Shown in pieces: positions 36,835-48,000 of a DNA stretch of 64,000 nucleotides; position 1 is the stretch's first letter; each line of letters begins with the position of its first letter. The notes beneath the pieces were generated by a model. The model saw only the letters and a list, made by a program, of their open reading frames with translations. It had not been told where the DNA came from and searched no databases. The translations under genes were made by a program, and so were the position numbers. The stretch is from Gari tellinella (Eukaryota; Mollusca; Bivalvia; Cardiida; Psammobiidae): positions 20,304,479 to 20,368,478 of the forward strand of contig OV277861.1 in the NCBI GenBank assembly GCA_922989275.2, read 5' to 3'.

Positions 36835-37091
36835 ATGATTTTACGTCGCTTTTAACAGTATTTCAGTTATATGTCCAGCTAATAACAGGTGGAGGAAGAC
36901 CCCAGAAGCCCTTTATGCACTGTTTCAGGCACAAATCGGCAACTGGGTAGAACCACCGACCTTCCACAAGCCAGCTGGAAGGTTCCCCACATGAAAAATC
37001 AGAATGCTTCAACCGGGATTCGAACCCACAGCGGTGAGGAGCTTAGTGATGTAAGTCACAGTGACTGTAACCACTAGGCCACGGAGACCCC
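36835..37091 (-). mobile_element. Full-length tRNA-derived SINE with 11-bp target duplication
   Basis: On the minus strand the head reads GTCTCCGTGGCCTAGTGGTT with GGGTTCGAATCCCGG as B box. A conserved core with TGGGGTCTTCCTCCACC follows (resembling the Nin-type core of mollusc SINEs), and then an ATAATAATAATA tail. The flanks GCTCAAAGTAT at 36824-36834 and 37092-37102 are identical, a clear target-site duplication that fixes both ends. Confidence 0.85.
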
Positions 37092-37825
37092 GCTCAAAGT
37101 ATAACAAGTATTAACAGGATGTATTTGATCATGATTACCATCAAAGGACCTGGCATTCTTGATCTACATGTGTTTGAGTGGAGAATAAATTGCAAAAAGA
37201 TTGATACATGTATCACCATAAATAAATGATATGCCAAGTTTTACTGTAGGATTTGATATTTATCCAAGAAAACTCTAGTGTATTGATATCTAAAAGAAGG
37301 TAGACCACAAGACAGGTGACAAGTTAATGTAGGATAAAAGTTAAGCCTTATCCTGCGGTAATATCGTCTGCTTCGAAATTGTCGTCTGCGAAATTTGTTA
37401 AATCTAGATTTATACATTTTGTAAGTAAAGAACCCTAAAGACGAGTGTCAAACAGTTTGGATCCAGAACAGACGCCGCGTTACGCGGCGTCTGATCTGGA
37501 TCCAAACTGTTTGCAAAAATCAATAAAGTCGCGACCAGCAGGCAAAGGGTTAATCTGCATTAATCTGCCACCTGTTATCACCTGGATTAGAAATGAAAAC
37601 TATTGTACTATATGTGTCCACTGTAGAGAGGTTTCGCCGTAGTATCTAGAAACTTTACTGCGTATATATTATCTATTGATTATCAGTCGATTCTCTAGTT
37701 GACAAAGATGATTGATTACTGGTATTTATCACATTACTTCTGGCCCTGCAGTATTATACGAACATTTATTAACTAGCAAACCATATTCACAAAATATAGA
37801 AGGCTACATGTAGATATACTAGTCA

Positions 37826-38081
37826 CAGGGCTGCCATAAGTTGATATGAAAAATCCTAAGATTTCCTAATTTGCATTTTTCAAGTGCAATTTTACATATG
37901 GTACCTTTACCCAAACGCCTGTTTCTAATTTTGCTGACACGTGACTACTTAAAGCAGACTGGAAGTAAAGCAGAATGCGCCTTAAGGCGCATTCTGCTTT
38001 ACTTTCAGCCTGCTTTAAGCTATCATGTACAAGAAAAAAATCCTAAGATTTAGGAAAAAATCTAGAGAAATGGCAGCCCTG
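37826..38081. mobile_element. CAGGGCTGCCAT hAT-like MITE with hairpin core
   Basis: Ends as in the copy at 19007. TAGTCA is duplicated on both flanks (37820-37825 and 38082-38087), an exact 6-bp target duplication. Confidence 0.85.
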
Positions 38082-38329
38082 TAGTCATTATATTCTATAA
38101 TTGAAGTCAAGAATGATGATTTAAGTATGGCATCATCACATCTATCATTCAAATTTCTCTGTTAGTATTACACTCTTTGTGTGATTGGTTGCCTGAGTGT
38201 AGCAATGGAGAGTACATAGTTCATTATGTTTATGTCAATTTCTGTTGCGTCTTTGGATGCAACGGATAAAGCGATGGAAAATATCTAAAAAATAAAGCTT
38301 TGAAGACTTTTCTTAAGTATGTTTTTAGA

Positions 38330-38800
38330 CTGATCATATTTTTATAATATGCGTAAGTTACTGAAACTTGATACAGTGATAGAAAGCCATCTTTGGTGTC
38401 TACAAAGTATACATTCAGATTCAGAGAGGATGACAGAAGGAGGTGCAGTACACAAGAACCATGCCTCTATCATCTCCCAATATTGTTTTATCTCCGTTTT
38501 TTATTAAAAAAATAATTGTCCGGAGCAAATCTCCTGAGCATTACATTGTAAGTTGATGAAACTTGATACAGTGATAGAAGAAAAATGGAGCTGCCGTACT
38601 CAAGAACCATAACTATATCATCTCCCAATAATGAATTATCTCCCTTTTTCAAATAAAAAAAAATCAAATTTTCTGGAGCACCTAACTTGATGAAACACGA
38701 TACTGTGATAGAGGATGACATAAGGAAGTGCAGTACAAAAACAATTTTGTCTGTTCAAGCATATGCCTGAACATTACATCACAAGTTGATGAAACTTGAT
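38330..38800. repeat. Diverged tandem repeat
   Basis: Units share GATGAAACTTGATACAGTGA, GTGCAGTACACAAGAACCAT and TATCATCTCCCAATA followed by TTTTATCTCC. Nothing coding. Confidence 0.7.
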
Positions 38801-39289
38801 ACTGTGTTCACCTACTAAACATGCTATACCTTGGGGATTTTCTTTGTGGCGACGATATTCTTGTTCCTATGAAAATAGTGGGCGTCTTCTATCCAGGGTC
38901 TGCACTGTTTGTCAGTTTGTATTATATTGTAAAGCACCCATAAATAGTGAAAAAGAACTGGAAACTGGAACAGAAACAACTGGAAACTGAAACAGTCTAT
39001 TTGAAGTTTTAGTTGTGAATGAGTAAAACTTGTCGAATTAGGTCTTTCAGAATTAATCAGTTTGTTACATATTGATGTGTATAGTTTGACATTTAGACAA
39101 GCATCCAAACGTTTTATATGGTTGAAGAAGAAAAAAAACACCAACCCCCAACAACACCAGTTTGTGATGAGACATTAACTAAGGTCTTTATTTGAACTCG
39201 ATGCTATGCGCGTAAAAGCAGTCCCAGTGGATACAGAAATCAAGACTTTAGTAAAGTATTTAATGCATATATTTTATTTCAAGGAAAAG

Positions 39290-39353
39290 TATAATGAGTA
39301 CAAGAAACCCACACCAGTTCATATCCCAGGTCAGGTTATATTTCCTGGAACAT
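39290..39353 (-). other. Conserved 3' exon block, peptide gene A
   Basis: On the minus strand TTTCTTTCAG/ATGTTCCAGG marks an acceptor with the exon starting at 39353. The block after it (ending near TGTGGGTTTCTTG) recurs at 44936-44975 and 57925-57979, each time with the acceptor preserved and without an open frame. It is best explained as a 3' UTR exon of the peptide family. Confidence 0.45.
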
Positions 39354-40705
39354 CTGAAAGAAACATCAAAACATATATTAAAAAAAGAACTACGTACTAG
39401 TATAGATCCAGTTCTCAAATACGGCGTTGTTTACATTTCTTGGGTCCGTTTCATAAAACTTCGTACGACAAATGTTGTCGTAAGTCTTAATCATTATTTA
39501 TTTCTCCGTCTAATCCTGTCTTGTAACATCTCCTTGGAATCGTCATTTCAAGACGATTCCAAAGAGATGACACACGACAGTATTATATAGAACTTAGACA
39601 TTAAATGTGTCTTTAAAGTTTTGACTTACAACCGTCTTTGTCGTAGGAAGTTTTATGAAACGGGCCCCAGAGGCATAGGATACATTATTGTATGGCATCC
39701 ATAAATTGAGGTCTTGAAAACAGCACAGTATTTTTCCTTCATAATTATGGATGTTGAACATAGAAACTACATAATAACACTTATAGAGTACAAATCTTAT
39801 GTCAATGTTAAAAACTGATTATTCTTAAAGCAGGCTGAAATTGTAACAGAGAATTCATATAAGTATCTATGTTGCCTTAACTCTTTCCTCCCTGAAACTT
39901 TAAATGGACAATTCCAGTTTAGATTTAAGTCTAGTCCATTTCTGGCTTTTAAGGGTTGTTTTTGTCCATTTTTGGCATTATGACAAACAGTGAAGAACCA
40001 GTACACAGGGTTCCTTTCGGAGCCCTCTGATCTGGGTTTTCACTGTTTGTATAGGACAAGTGTACTATTCACATGTACACTGTTTGAAAAGCACGCCTAT
40101 ATGCGGGACTAGGGTTCAAAGAGTTAACCCTTTCGCTCTCAATGGCGCTCAATATACCCTCGCTTTCTTCAAAATAGGACACAAAACGGATCTACACAGG
40201 AAAGGATAGTGGACAAAGTACAGGGTATTTTCTACAAAAAAGGAATGTCATTTAAAAAGTAATCCTATCAACAAGAAAAGGCATTGAACAAAGTAGGGAT
40301 AATTACAACAAAGGAACAAAAGGGCATTGGAAAAAGCAATCCTACAAGACAAGTCACTGGACAAAGAAGAAAATAATTTCTTTCGATCATTGCTGTTATT
40401 GCCCTCAACTAGACGTTGCGGTATTTTAGAATTATGCTCAAATAATTCGGGAGATTTCTACCCCTTCACCGCTTTATTGTCGTCTGCTGTTATATTGCTG
40501 TCTGCAAGACACGCTTCAAAGTTAGATTTAAGGTTATATGACTTAATGAATATCGATAAGAGTGTCAAACAGTTTGGGTCCTGATCAGACGCCTCGTTAC
40601 GCGGCGTGTGGTCGGGGCCCAAACTGTTTGCAAACGCGCTTTTAGGCGCCATTGAGAGTGAAATTGATAATTACATTGTTTTATTGTCCTTCTCATTGTT
40701 TTGGG

Positions 40706-40855
40706 TTATGGATGAACCAAACGACCGGCAACACTGTCTAGGCCAGTCGGAATAACTAAACGACCGGAGTCTTCACTGCCAATGGGTGCCGCAGAAATCA
40801 CTAATACATGTATGAGCAGGACAGATACAATACAGAGCACCACAGCGAGTTTCAT
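40706..40855 (-). CDS. Small secreted peptide gene A, coding exon
   Basis: Not a family I recognise. An acceptor (TATATTTCAG, exon right edge 40867) lies 12 nt before an ATG encoding 49 residues. Residues 1-22 (MKLAVVLCIVSVLLIHVLVI then SA) form a classical signal peptide with a likely cut after Ala22 or Ala23. The mature part of about 27 residues contains two related segments, SGRLVIPTG and AGRLVHP. There is no Cys in the mature part. The acceptor implies a 5' UTR exon; a homologous one is at 42407-42455. AATAAA on this strand follows the stop by about 20 nt, and a conserved 3' exon block lies further on at 39353. Paralogues at 45306 and 62656 keep the signal and diverge after it, as in fast-evolving effector, antimicrobial or neuropeptide families. 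No function is assigned. Confidence 0.6.
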   Translation of the reverse strand: MKLAVVLCIVSVLLIHVLVISAAPIGSEDSGRLVIPTGLDSVAGRLVHP

Positions 40856-40912
40856 AATTGATGGCGACTGAAATATAAAAGAAAATTTTATATCTGTTTA
40901 ACGAACTGACAG

Positions 40913-41080
40913 TATGAGCAGGACAGATACAATACAGAGCACCACAACGAGCTTCATAATTGATTGCGACTGTAATATAAAAGAAATCTATATATCTAGA
41001 TCTAATGAAATGTTTAACGAACTGACAGTATGAGCAGGACAGCTACAACACAGAGCACCACAACGAGCTTCATAATTGAT
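40913..41080 (-). pseudogene. Two partial decoy copies of the peptide A signal exon
   Basis: The segment beginning TATGAGCAGGACAG occurs at 40811 (complete gene), 40913 and 41029. Both extra copies lie on the 5' side in transcript direction. Each has a TATTACAG acceptor, an ATG (40957 and 41073) and the start of the signal sequence MKLVVVLC, then diverges to LSVR and a stop after 19 codons. They lack a donor. They act either as dead duplicates or as competing acceptors giving a 19-residue hydrophobic peptide. Confidence 0.7.
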
Positions 41081-41990
41081 GGCGACTGTAATATAAAATA
41101 AATGTTTATATCTAGATCTAATAAAATGTTTAACGCACTGACAGTAATCTGCATTTTTGATATTCAATATTTTGTTTGATCTTGATCCAGCAGTTTTTTA
41201 AAAACAAGAAGAAAATTCCTATAGATCTAGATCTGAGGAATCTACATAAAGTTTCTGTTTAAAAGACACTTTTTCAAATCACGTCGAATCAGACTATTAT
41301 ATATTTATATACAAAAGCAAAAATCCGGGGTCCGTGATTATAACTAGCGTTTGAGTTGAATCTGAAATCGTTCCCAAGCATCTGATTGGTCAGATTTGAG
41401 CCTAGGCTCAAATCTGACCAATCAAATGCTTGAGAACGCACTCAGACTAAACTCAAACATTTTATAAGCGCTGGACCTGTTTTGTGTACGAAACTAGGTG
41501 GCCATCATAGAGTCGATGTTGCTGTTTAATCAACATTCAACGACGCGGTGATGCCATTTTTGAATCTTTAGTCTAAACATCATTTACAATACATAAGAGG
41601 TGGTATAACAAACCTTCATTATCGCGAAAAAGGTTTAATTAATTCAAATATGAAACTTTAAATGGACAATTCCAGTTGTCAATACAGTCTAGTCCGAATT
41701 TTACTATCTAGGGTTGATTTTTACCATATATTTCAAAACGACAATCATTGCAGACCCAAATGAGAGGAAATGATCTATACAAGCAAAGCTTTCGATCTAA
41801 TCCTTTTTCAGTATATCAATGTTTTATGTTCATGTTCAATATCTGATAAAAACATATGTTTAAACCAAATGAGAGGACCCCGCAAGGAACCGTCCGATCA
41901 AGGTCTTCATTGTTGCATTTACTCGTCGATATGGTTTAATGTGCTAAATGCATTGACTTGAACTATATGCCAACTACATGTCGAGGGCTT

Positions 41991-42058
41991 GGTGCAAAAC
42001 TATTGTAACTCCTTCACAATTGTGAGGGAGTTGCAATAGTTTTGCACCAAGCCCTCGA
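41991..42058. repeat. Near-perfect 68-bp palindrome
   Basis: TCGAGGGCTTGGTGCAAAAC and its complement GTTTTGCACCAAGCCCTCGA form arms of about 32 nt with only a T/C and a T/C difference and an ATTG loop. It is not similar to the other hairpin cores in the window. Confidence 0.85.
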
Positions 42059-42406
42059 TGTATCGTGACAACTTTCTAGGATAGTGATTCACACTGCATC
42101 CAATAAAATAACTAAAAAGGAAAAGTATATAGATAATTAAGGCCCATAATTGAAAGAGATCTAATAACGTGTTAATGTGATAGAAAAATAAAATTGAATT
42201 TTGCAGTTTGCAGCATTGACTTTATTAAACTCGTTGGATAAAAGGCTCGAAACATATTATTTTATCCGACTCGTTCAATAATTAATTACTGAAAACACTC
42301 ATCAAATATCTTCTATTTATCAGAAAATAAGATAATAGCACACTTATAAAACTAGACCTTTATTTTCAATAAAGGTCTTCCTTCAAACAGATTAAAGGCT
42401 ACATAC

Positions 42407-42455
42407 CTTGTCTGGAAATTTGTTGCTGTGTCTCTTAAACAATTTTCTATGGGTT
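42407..42455 (-). other. Putative 5' UTR exon of peptide gene A
   Basis: On the minus strand a CAAG/gtatgt donor at 42406 ends a stretch homologous to 47948-48000. TATAAAG at 42481-42487 (minus) sits at the right distance for a start near 42455. No ATG belongs to it. It would splice to the acceptor at 40867, or to the decoys, across an intron of about 1.5 kb. Confidence 0.4.
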
Positions 42456-42480
42456 ACGCGTTTTTCCTAGAAAATGCGTG

Positions 42481-42487
42481 CTTTATA
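42481..42487 (-). promoter_or_regulatory. TATA box candidate for peptide gene A
   Basis: TATAAAG on the minus strand lies about 30 bp before the inferred start of the 5' UTR exon. The upstream stretch containing GGAAGTAATGGCGGAAATAA is shared with the region about 48,030-48,055 upstream of gene B, which supports a duplicated promoter. Confidence 0.35.
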
Positions 42488-43759
42488 AATTTAAATACAT
42501 GTTTAAGGAAGTAATGGCGGAAATAAGTAATATAAATACATTACTTAGTAGCGTTTATATATGTTGAATATCGACACACGTAAACCATGTAAACAATTTT
42601 GACATTTACAGCAATTTCTGTTTTTCAAAAGAAAATACGCACATTAAAGCAAATCATTTTCATTCATTGTGACTCTTGAAAACTTCGTGTAGTCAAGTTT
42701 AGTTTCGATTAAATTAAAATCGAATATCGATAGCTCGAACTCTTGTTAGTTCGAACAAATCCATATTTCAAAGTGAAAACGTGGCTCAGCCACGTTTTTA
42801 CTTTGAAATACCTGTATACTATTTCGACTTAAACGGTATCGAGTTAGCGAAATTTAACTTATGAAATACTGGTTCGAAGTATCGTGTTTCAACTGTGTGT
42901 CTAGTCCATTGTTTGATATTCAGGATTTTTTTATTCAAGGTTTTGCAAAATTTTAAACAAGAAATACCCAAATCAGAGGGCTCCTGTACAACTGCACTGT
43001 TTGCATAGGACAACTGTACTTATTTCAGGTACACTATTTTAAAAATATAATCTTTTACACACATTGCTAACCTTATGGATCAATAAAACTTAAAAAAAAT
43101 CAAACTGTAAATCTAAAGATGCAAATCAAAGCAACAGTTCCAGTTGACTCGTTCACTGCCTAATTTCATCGTCTGCTTTAACCTTTTTGACGCCTAACTA
43201 TCGTCTGGAATATTTTGTCAAGTCTAGCATTTTTGAGTGAAGAAAATATCGGGACGAGTATCAAACAGTTTGGATCCTGATCAGACGCCGCGTAACGCGG
43301 CGTCTGATCAGGATCAAAAATGCTTGCAAAGTCGCCTTATGACGCCATTGGCAGTGAAATAGTTAAACGTATGACAAAAAGATCGGTGGGTCAAAGGTCC
43401 TGAAATAGTTTCATCAAAATAAATTTATTAAATTTAATAACAAAGTAGCCATAACAACCGCTCAATAGTAAAAATAGAATCTGAAAGTTTTACAGGTAAA
43501 TCAGATGAGTTTAGAACTGTAAATTAGGCCTTTTATAATTTATCAGCTCGTGACGTACAGTCGAACTTCGATATCTCGAACTCGCTAAATTCGAACTATC
43601 CGATTTCTCGACACATGAATTTCATTCTTTCATGCTCGGTCAAGTCGAACATACCCGTATTTCAAAGTTGAAACGTGGCGTAGCCACGTTTTAACTTTGA
43701 AATACGGGTATGTTCGACCTAACCGAGTTCGAGATATCGAAGTTCAAATGTATCAAAGT

Positions 43760-44900
43760 GTACAGTTTTATGTCTAAGCACAGATCGAATAGTTTAAATT
43801 TCTTCTTAATGAAATACCATCAGATTGTGATACTACATTATCCAGGGCTTTCATTTGAACTTGAGCTAACATGCTTAAATAAGGGTGTATCAATGTCATG
43901 CATGAATTTAAGAAATTTTCAAAGTATATGAAAACACTTTATGATGGTTTTGTATTGAAGAGCTATTTAAGATGAATGAAAAAGTAGAAAAGTGTACATT
44001 TTGGTGAACAACAGTTGGCTCCATGGCCATGTAAAATATACCCCACCCACTTTCTCTTATTTTGTCCTTTTCAAACAACCCGCTTCAATAAAATCCATTT
44101 TAAATTAAAACAAATATGATAATTTGGTTTTGTGTTATTTATTTCCTATCTATGGTAGTATTTCTTCATACAAAAACTAATTTAAGAAAAAACAGGCACC
44201 AAATGTGAATTTTATAAAGCTTTAAATATCATCGATATGGTACTTTTTTGTAAATTTTGTAAGGGGAGATAACTATTTTTACTTTAATAACTCAAAATTT
44301 TCAACACTGATCTTTCAATTTCTTTTCATATTTTGAACTGCCTTAGCATTGGCTTTCATTTGGTAGAATATAACAAAAATATTGATACTAGAACTATTTC
44401 ATTTTCAAACTTTTTTACTTTTTTTTTTTTCATAAAAAAAAATCTAATACAATCATGCCCTATAAAAAGCATATTTTTGATATTCGAGTATCCATATTGT
44501 TCAAACCTAGTGCCTGTTTTGTCTAAATTTGATTTCTATATGTGAAAATACCACCATAGACATGAAATAAATAACGAAAACCCAAATTACCATGTTTGTT
44601 TTGTTTTGAAATACGTTTTACTGAAGCTTGTACTCTGAATGGGTAACATTTGAGAGAAAAAGTCCAAATTTGACAGACCTTTTTCAAATCGCTGAAGCTC
44701 AAAAACAAGGACACCACCGTATATATTTTTTTCCATTTTTTCATTCATCATAAATAGCTCTTCCAAAAAAACAATAATAGAAAAAAAGTTTGATACTTTG
44801 AAATAATCGCTTATGGGTTGGATACACCCTTAAACAACACTTAGTGGATGCAAATAAGTAATATTGTTATAAAGTAATTAACACAAGTATATATTTTTTA
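43760..44900. other. AT-rich gene-free stretch
   Basis: Between the family F MITE and the 3' exon block of peptide gene B. It contains homopolymer-rich sequence and small inverted similarities (for example AAATACCACCATA) but I see no gene. Confidence 0.4.
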
Positions 44901-44935
44901 TTTCAATGAAGATAATTGATTACAAGTTACACACA

Positions 44936-44975
44936 TCATCTCATATCCCAGGTCAGGTTATTTTTCCTGGAACAT
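44936..44975 (-). other. Conserved 3' exon block, peptide gene B
   Basis: Acceptor TTCTTTCAG followed by ATGTTCCAGG on the minus strand; homologous to the blocks at 39353 and 57979. It lies 295 nt downstream of the coding exon donor, the most compact arrangement of the three. Confidence 0.45.
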
Positions 44976-45305
44976 CTGAAAGAATAATGAAGGTATACGT
45001 TACAAAAAAAGAACTAATTAAGGATAATTGATCATATGAAACATTTTGTGTTTTTTCTATGCCTTTAAATAGTTACATTATTGTATGATATCTATAAAGT
45101 AGACGGATTGGAAACCGTAAACCGTTGTCCTTGTAGGCATATGGGGGATGAGCATAGAATACGTAGCCTATACAAGCGTCTTATCAGTGTTCAAAACCAT
45201 TGACTGCTTAAAACGGACTGAAACTGTTTGCAAACGAGCCAATTAAACCAGCTAGAAATAAATAATTACCTTCCTGTCAAGATAGCAGTGCTATTATATC
45301 TACAT

Positions 45306-45437
45306 TTAGCCTACTGGACTAATAACTGGACCAGGAGCATTAACGAGACCCTTTGTTCTGTCAAGTACTGGGAGTGCCGCAGAAATCATTGCTATGATCA
45401 GGACAGCTACAATACGCAGAAGAACCAAGAGCTTCAT
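45306..45437 (-). CDS. Small secreted peptide gene B, coding exon
   Basis: Paralogue of the genes at 40706 and 62656. The exon spans 45270-45454 (acceptor TTATTTCAG, donor GGAAG/gtaatt). The ATG at 45437 encodes 43 residues: MKLLVLLRIVAVLIIAMISA is the signal peptide, and the mature part ends PGPVISPVG then TAA. The stop lies about 36 nt before the donor, short enough to avoid nonsense-mediated decay. The 3' UTR exon starts at 44975 and the probable 5' UTR exon is at 47948-48000, with a weaker gtctgt donor. The unusual Arg in the signal core is still compatible with secretion. Intron and flank homology with the other copies shows duplication of the whole gene. Confidence 0.55.
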   Translation of the reverse strand: MKLLVLLRIVAVLIIAMISAALPVLDRTKGLVNAPGPVISPVG

Positions 45438-46259
45438 AATTGATGACAGCTGAGCTGAAATAAAACAAAAAACTCATACAATAGTTTAATCGCACTGAGG
45501 TAGAGCAGGGGCCCGTTTCATAAAACTTCGTACAGCAAATGTTGTCGTAAGTCAGATTATAACAGTCTCAATTATTATCTATTATTATCCCACCTAATCC
45601 TGTCTTGTGACATCTCTTTGGAATCGTCTTGAAAAGAGACAGGATTAGATAGGGAAATCATAAATTAAAAGTATTTTAAAGTTTTGACTTACGACCGTTT
45701 TTGTCGTACGAAATGTTATGAAACGGGCCACTGGATTCCAGATAGAGGGACTATTTTAAATACTCAAATATTATTTCTGAATTAAACCATATGGTGTCAC
45801 TACTCATTAGAATCGTCTCTTCGAGACGATTCTAATGAGTAGGAACACTATAGAATTTGTACTGAAATGAGTGAGAAAATGTTGAACATGTCCAGTTTAC
45901 CCCCTCTTATCTGGAACCCTGGTAGATAAACATTCAAGTAACTCTATGTCTGCTCTTGAACGAGTATATTTTAGATACGAGAAGAAAACAAATCGGTTTA
46001 TTGACACAATATACTATTTCTCAGACAAGTTTTGCTCTTTGAATTGGACTTTACTGAAAACTTGTAAGGGTTTAAAGTGTCCGTCATGTATGTTTCTGAA
46101 TAATGATTGTTGAGCGATTCGGTGACATCAATTTAATATTGTTGTCGACGGCATTCACAATTCACAATATGTAACGAGCGGTATCATGAATTTTAGTCAT
46201 ATATACTACCTCCAATAAAGCAACTAACACAACAATGTCTACACATAATTGATAATGAC

Positions 46260-47373
46260 AGGAGATCTTACGATCCGGAAAGGCCAATTGTAAATACAGT
46301 AGTACCCCGATATTATGTGGCCATTGGACAGACAAGTGACGGTTTGCAACAATATTAAATTTAGGCAGAATACTAATTTAGAAGCCTTTGTTTACCCATA
46401 TTTTGTTTTATGCAGCAACCTGTCCTATTTAACATCCACATTTTCATTGAGAAATTAAAAAGTGAACTGATTTTTTCTCGACGTTTAAGCGAAATAATCG
46501 ACAGAAAATGATCGGAAAATTCAATGAATTGCTAGTGCGATCCATGGTTAATTCGCCGATCAATTTCTTCCGTTTATTTTGCTTAAACGCCGAAAAAAAT
46601 AAGTTCGTTTCTTATCCATTTGTACTTACATTTTATTTTCTGTAATTTCTAATAATAAAGGGGTAGATGCACCTTTGCAAACAAATTACCAAATTCTTCA
46701 AACTTAGCATGAAGATAGTAAAATTAGTTTCTATGAAAAAAGTGGGTGACCGGGTTCACAAAAAACTCCATTTTGCTGTTCTTCGTTTTTAAGCTTTATG
46801 TATACAAACTATTTGTAGAAGAAAGATCATCATTTGAATAACCATAGTAAGAGTAAATCCTGAAAATAATGTTTTGCCAAGGAGCCCCCCCCCACTAATT
46901 AATTAAAAAAAGCACTGTTTTCGACATAATGCACACCAAGTATTCCAGTTTTTCTAATGAGTTCACAAAATTTTAGAAATCTATCTTTAAACGATGATGT
47001 CTTTATCTGTTCGCGACTGGCAATTCAAACGTTCATGTAGTTTTGTGTTTTGTACATTTACCTTTAGTTTAGATTCCATTCGATTATTATGGGATGCACT
47101 ATAACGCTTAATGAAGAACTATTCATAAATATGAAGTTTCAACACTTGTCCATACCATACTCGGGCCACAACCTTTCAAATATAAAATCTTCTTTCAATA
47201 CGTTTTTCTTTGATATTTTAAAATTAAAATTTCTTCAAAACCTCAACCGTTCTATTGTCAAACGCAATAATATCGAATTTTGCAAACAATATTCAAATTT
47301 TTACCAGACATCTGATAAGAATTTAAACTGTTTTATCAATATTTGTTAGTCTAAATCCCGGATATTTAAATAT
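46260..47373. other. Intronic/intergenic stretch without recognisable feature
   Basis: It lies inside intron 1 of peptide gene B. A run CCCCCCCC-ACT at about 46,886 and a paired inverted motif around CGCTTAAACG/CGTTTAAGCG (46,480-46,590) are visible. No coding exon or MITE with clear ends. Confidence 0.35.
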
Positions 47374-47374
47374 T

Positions 47375-47798
47375 GTAACGTGCAAACCAAGTGACCCAGC
47401 AACAACAAACACTGTCGATGCAAAGCTTAAGCTCATACCAAGAGGTTTTTTGTTACGCTATATAATTGACTCACTTGCCAACAACGTTTTTGGAAGCCTA
47501 ATTTGCTTCTACCAACGTACCACGTACGAAACATAACTCTCCCCTCCGAGAAGTCCTGTCCCGATACTTGGAACCTGGGAGAACCATGGTAAGGCAACCC
47601 CGAGCGGTCTGGCAGTTGTCATTATCCCACCGCTGCCACCACGCAAACCAAGTGATCCAGCAACAACAAACCCTGTCGAAGCAAAGCTTAAGCTCACATC
47701 AAGAGGTGTTTGTTGCGCTATATAATTGACTCACTTCACAGCAAACAACGATTTGGGAAGCCTCATTTGCATATAACAACGTACCACGTACGTTACAA
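47375..47798 (-). mobile_element. LTR-like element with an internal 245-bp duplication
   Basis: It is bounded by TGTAACGTGC and GTACGTTACA (TG...CA ends). Two diverged copies of one segment (47386-47525 and 47640-47790) share AACCAAGTGA, GCAAAGCTTAAGCTCA, GCGCTATATAATTGACTCAC and AACGTACCACGTACG. On the minus strand TATATAG would be a TATA box. ATAT at both flanks may be a target duplication. A solo LTR with internal duplication is the simplest reading. Confidence 0.4.
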
Positions 47799-47947
47799 TA
47801 TGCTGGCAGTTTCCAAACATAATAAATTTCATTTGAGTAAAAAGAGATAAAGACTAAAAAACACAGATTAAACAATTATTATTATTTATTATTTATTATT
47901 ATTATTATAAATATAGCCTTACCCCCAAAAGATGAATAGCTACAGAC

Positions 47948-48000
47948 CTTTTCCGTAAATATGTTGATGTGTAACTTTAACTTTCTGTGAGTTGTTTGCC
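47948..48000 (-). other. Putative 5' UTR exon of peptide gene B
   Basis: Related to 42407-42455 (shared CAACA, AAATTT/ATATTT and ACACA pattern and shared upstream sequence). Its donor reads AAAG/gtctgt, weaker than the gtatgt of gene A, and no TATA box is visible. The gene may be poorly expressed. Confidence 0.3.

Larger units (their letters stand above)
40867..42406. other. Intron 1 of peptide gene A: decoys, MITEs and a perfect hairpin
   Basis: After the two decoy exons (to 41080) it holds a family I MITE (41337-41485), a partial family B piece (about 41640-41900) and a hairpin at 41991-42058. No further gene seen. Confidence 0.5.

Noticed and set aside
37445..37642. Open frame reading like SLDPEQTPRYAASDLDPNC, also seen at 40458, 50744 and 49946
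   Set aside because: It is translation through the CCAGATCAGACGCCGCG hairpin of MITEs; the same words recur wherever that hairpin occurs, so it is not a protein family of this locus.
44333..44545. 70-codon frame in the AT-rich stretch
   Set aside because: Low-complexity Phe/Ser/Ile composition in AT-rich DNA and no splice or start context.
47509..47697. 62-codon minus-strand frame with a Gly-rich start
   Set aside because: It lies within the duplicated LTR-like segment and has no paralogue support.
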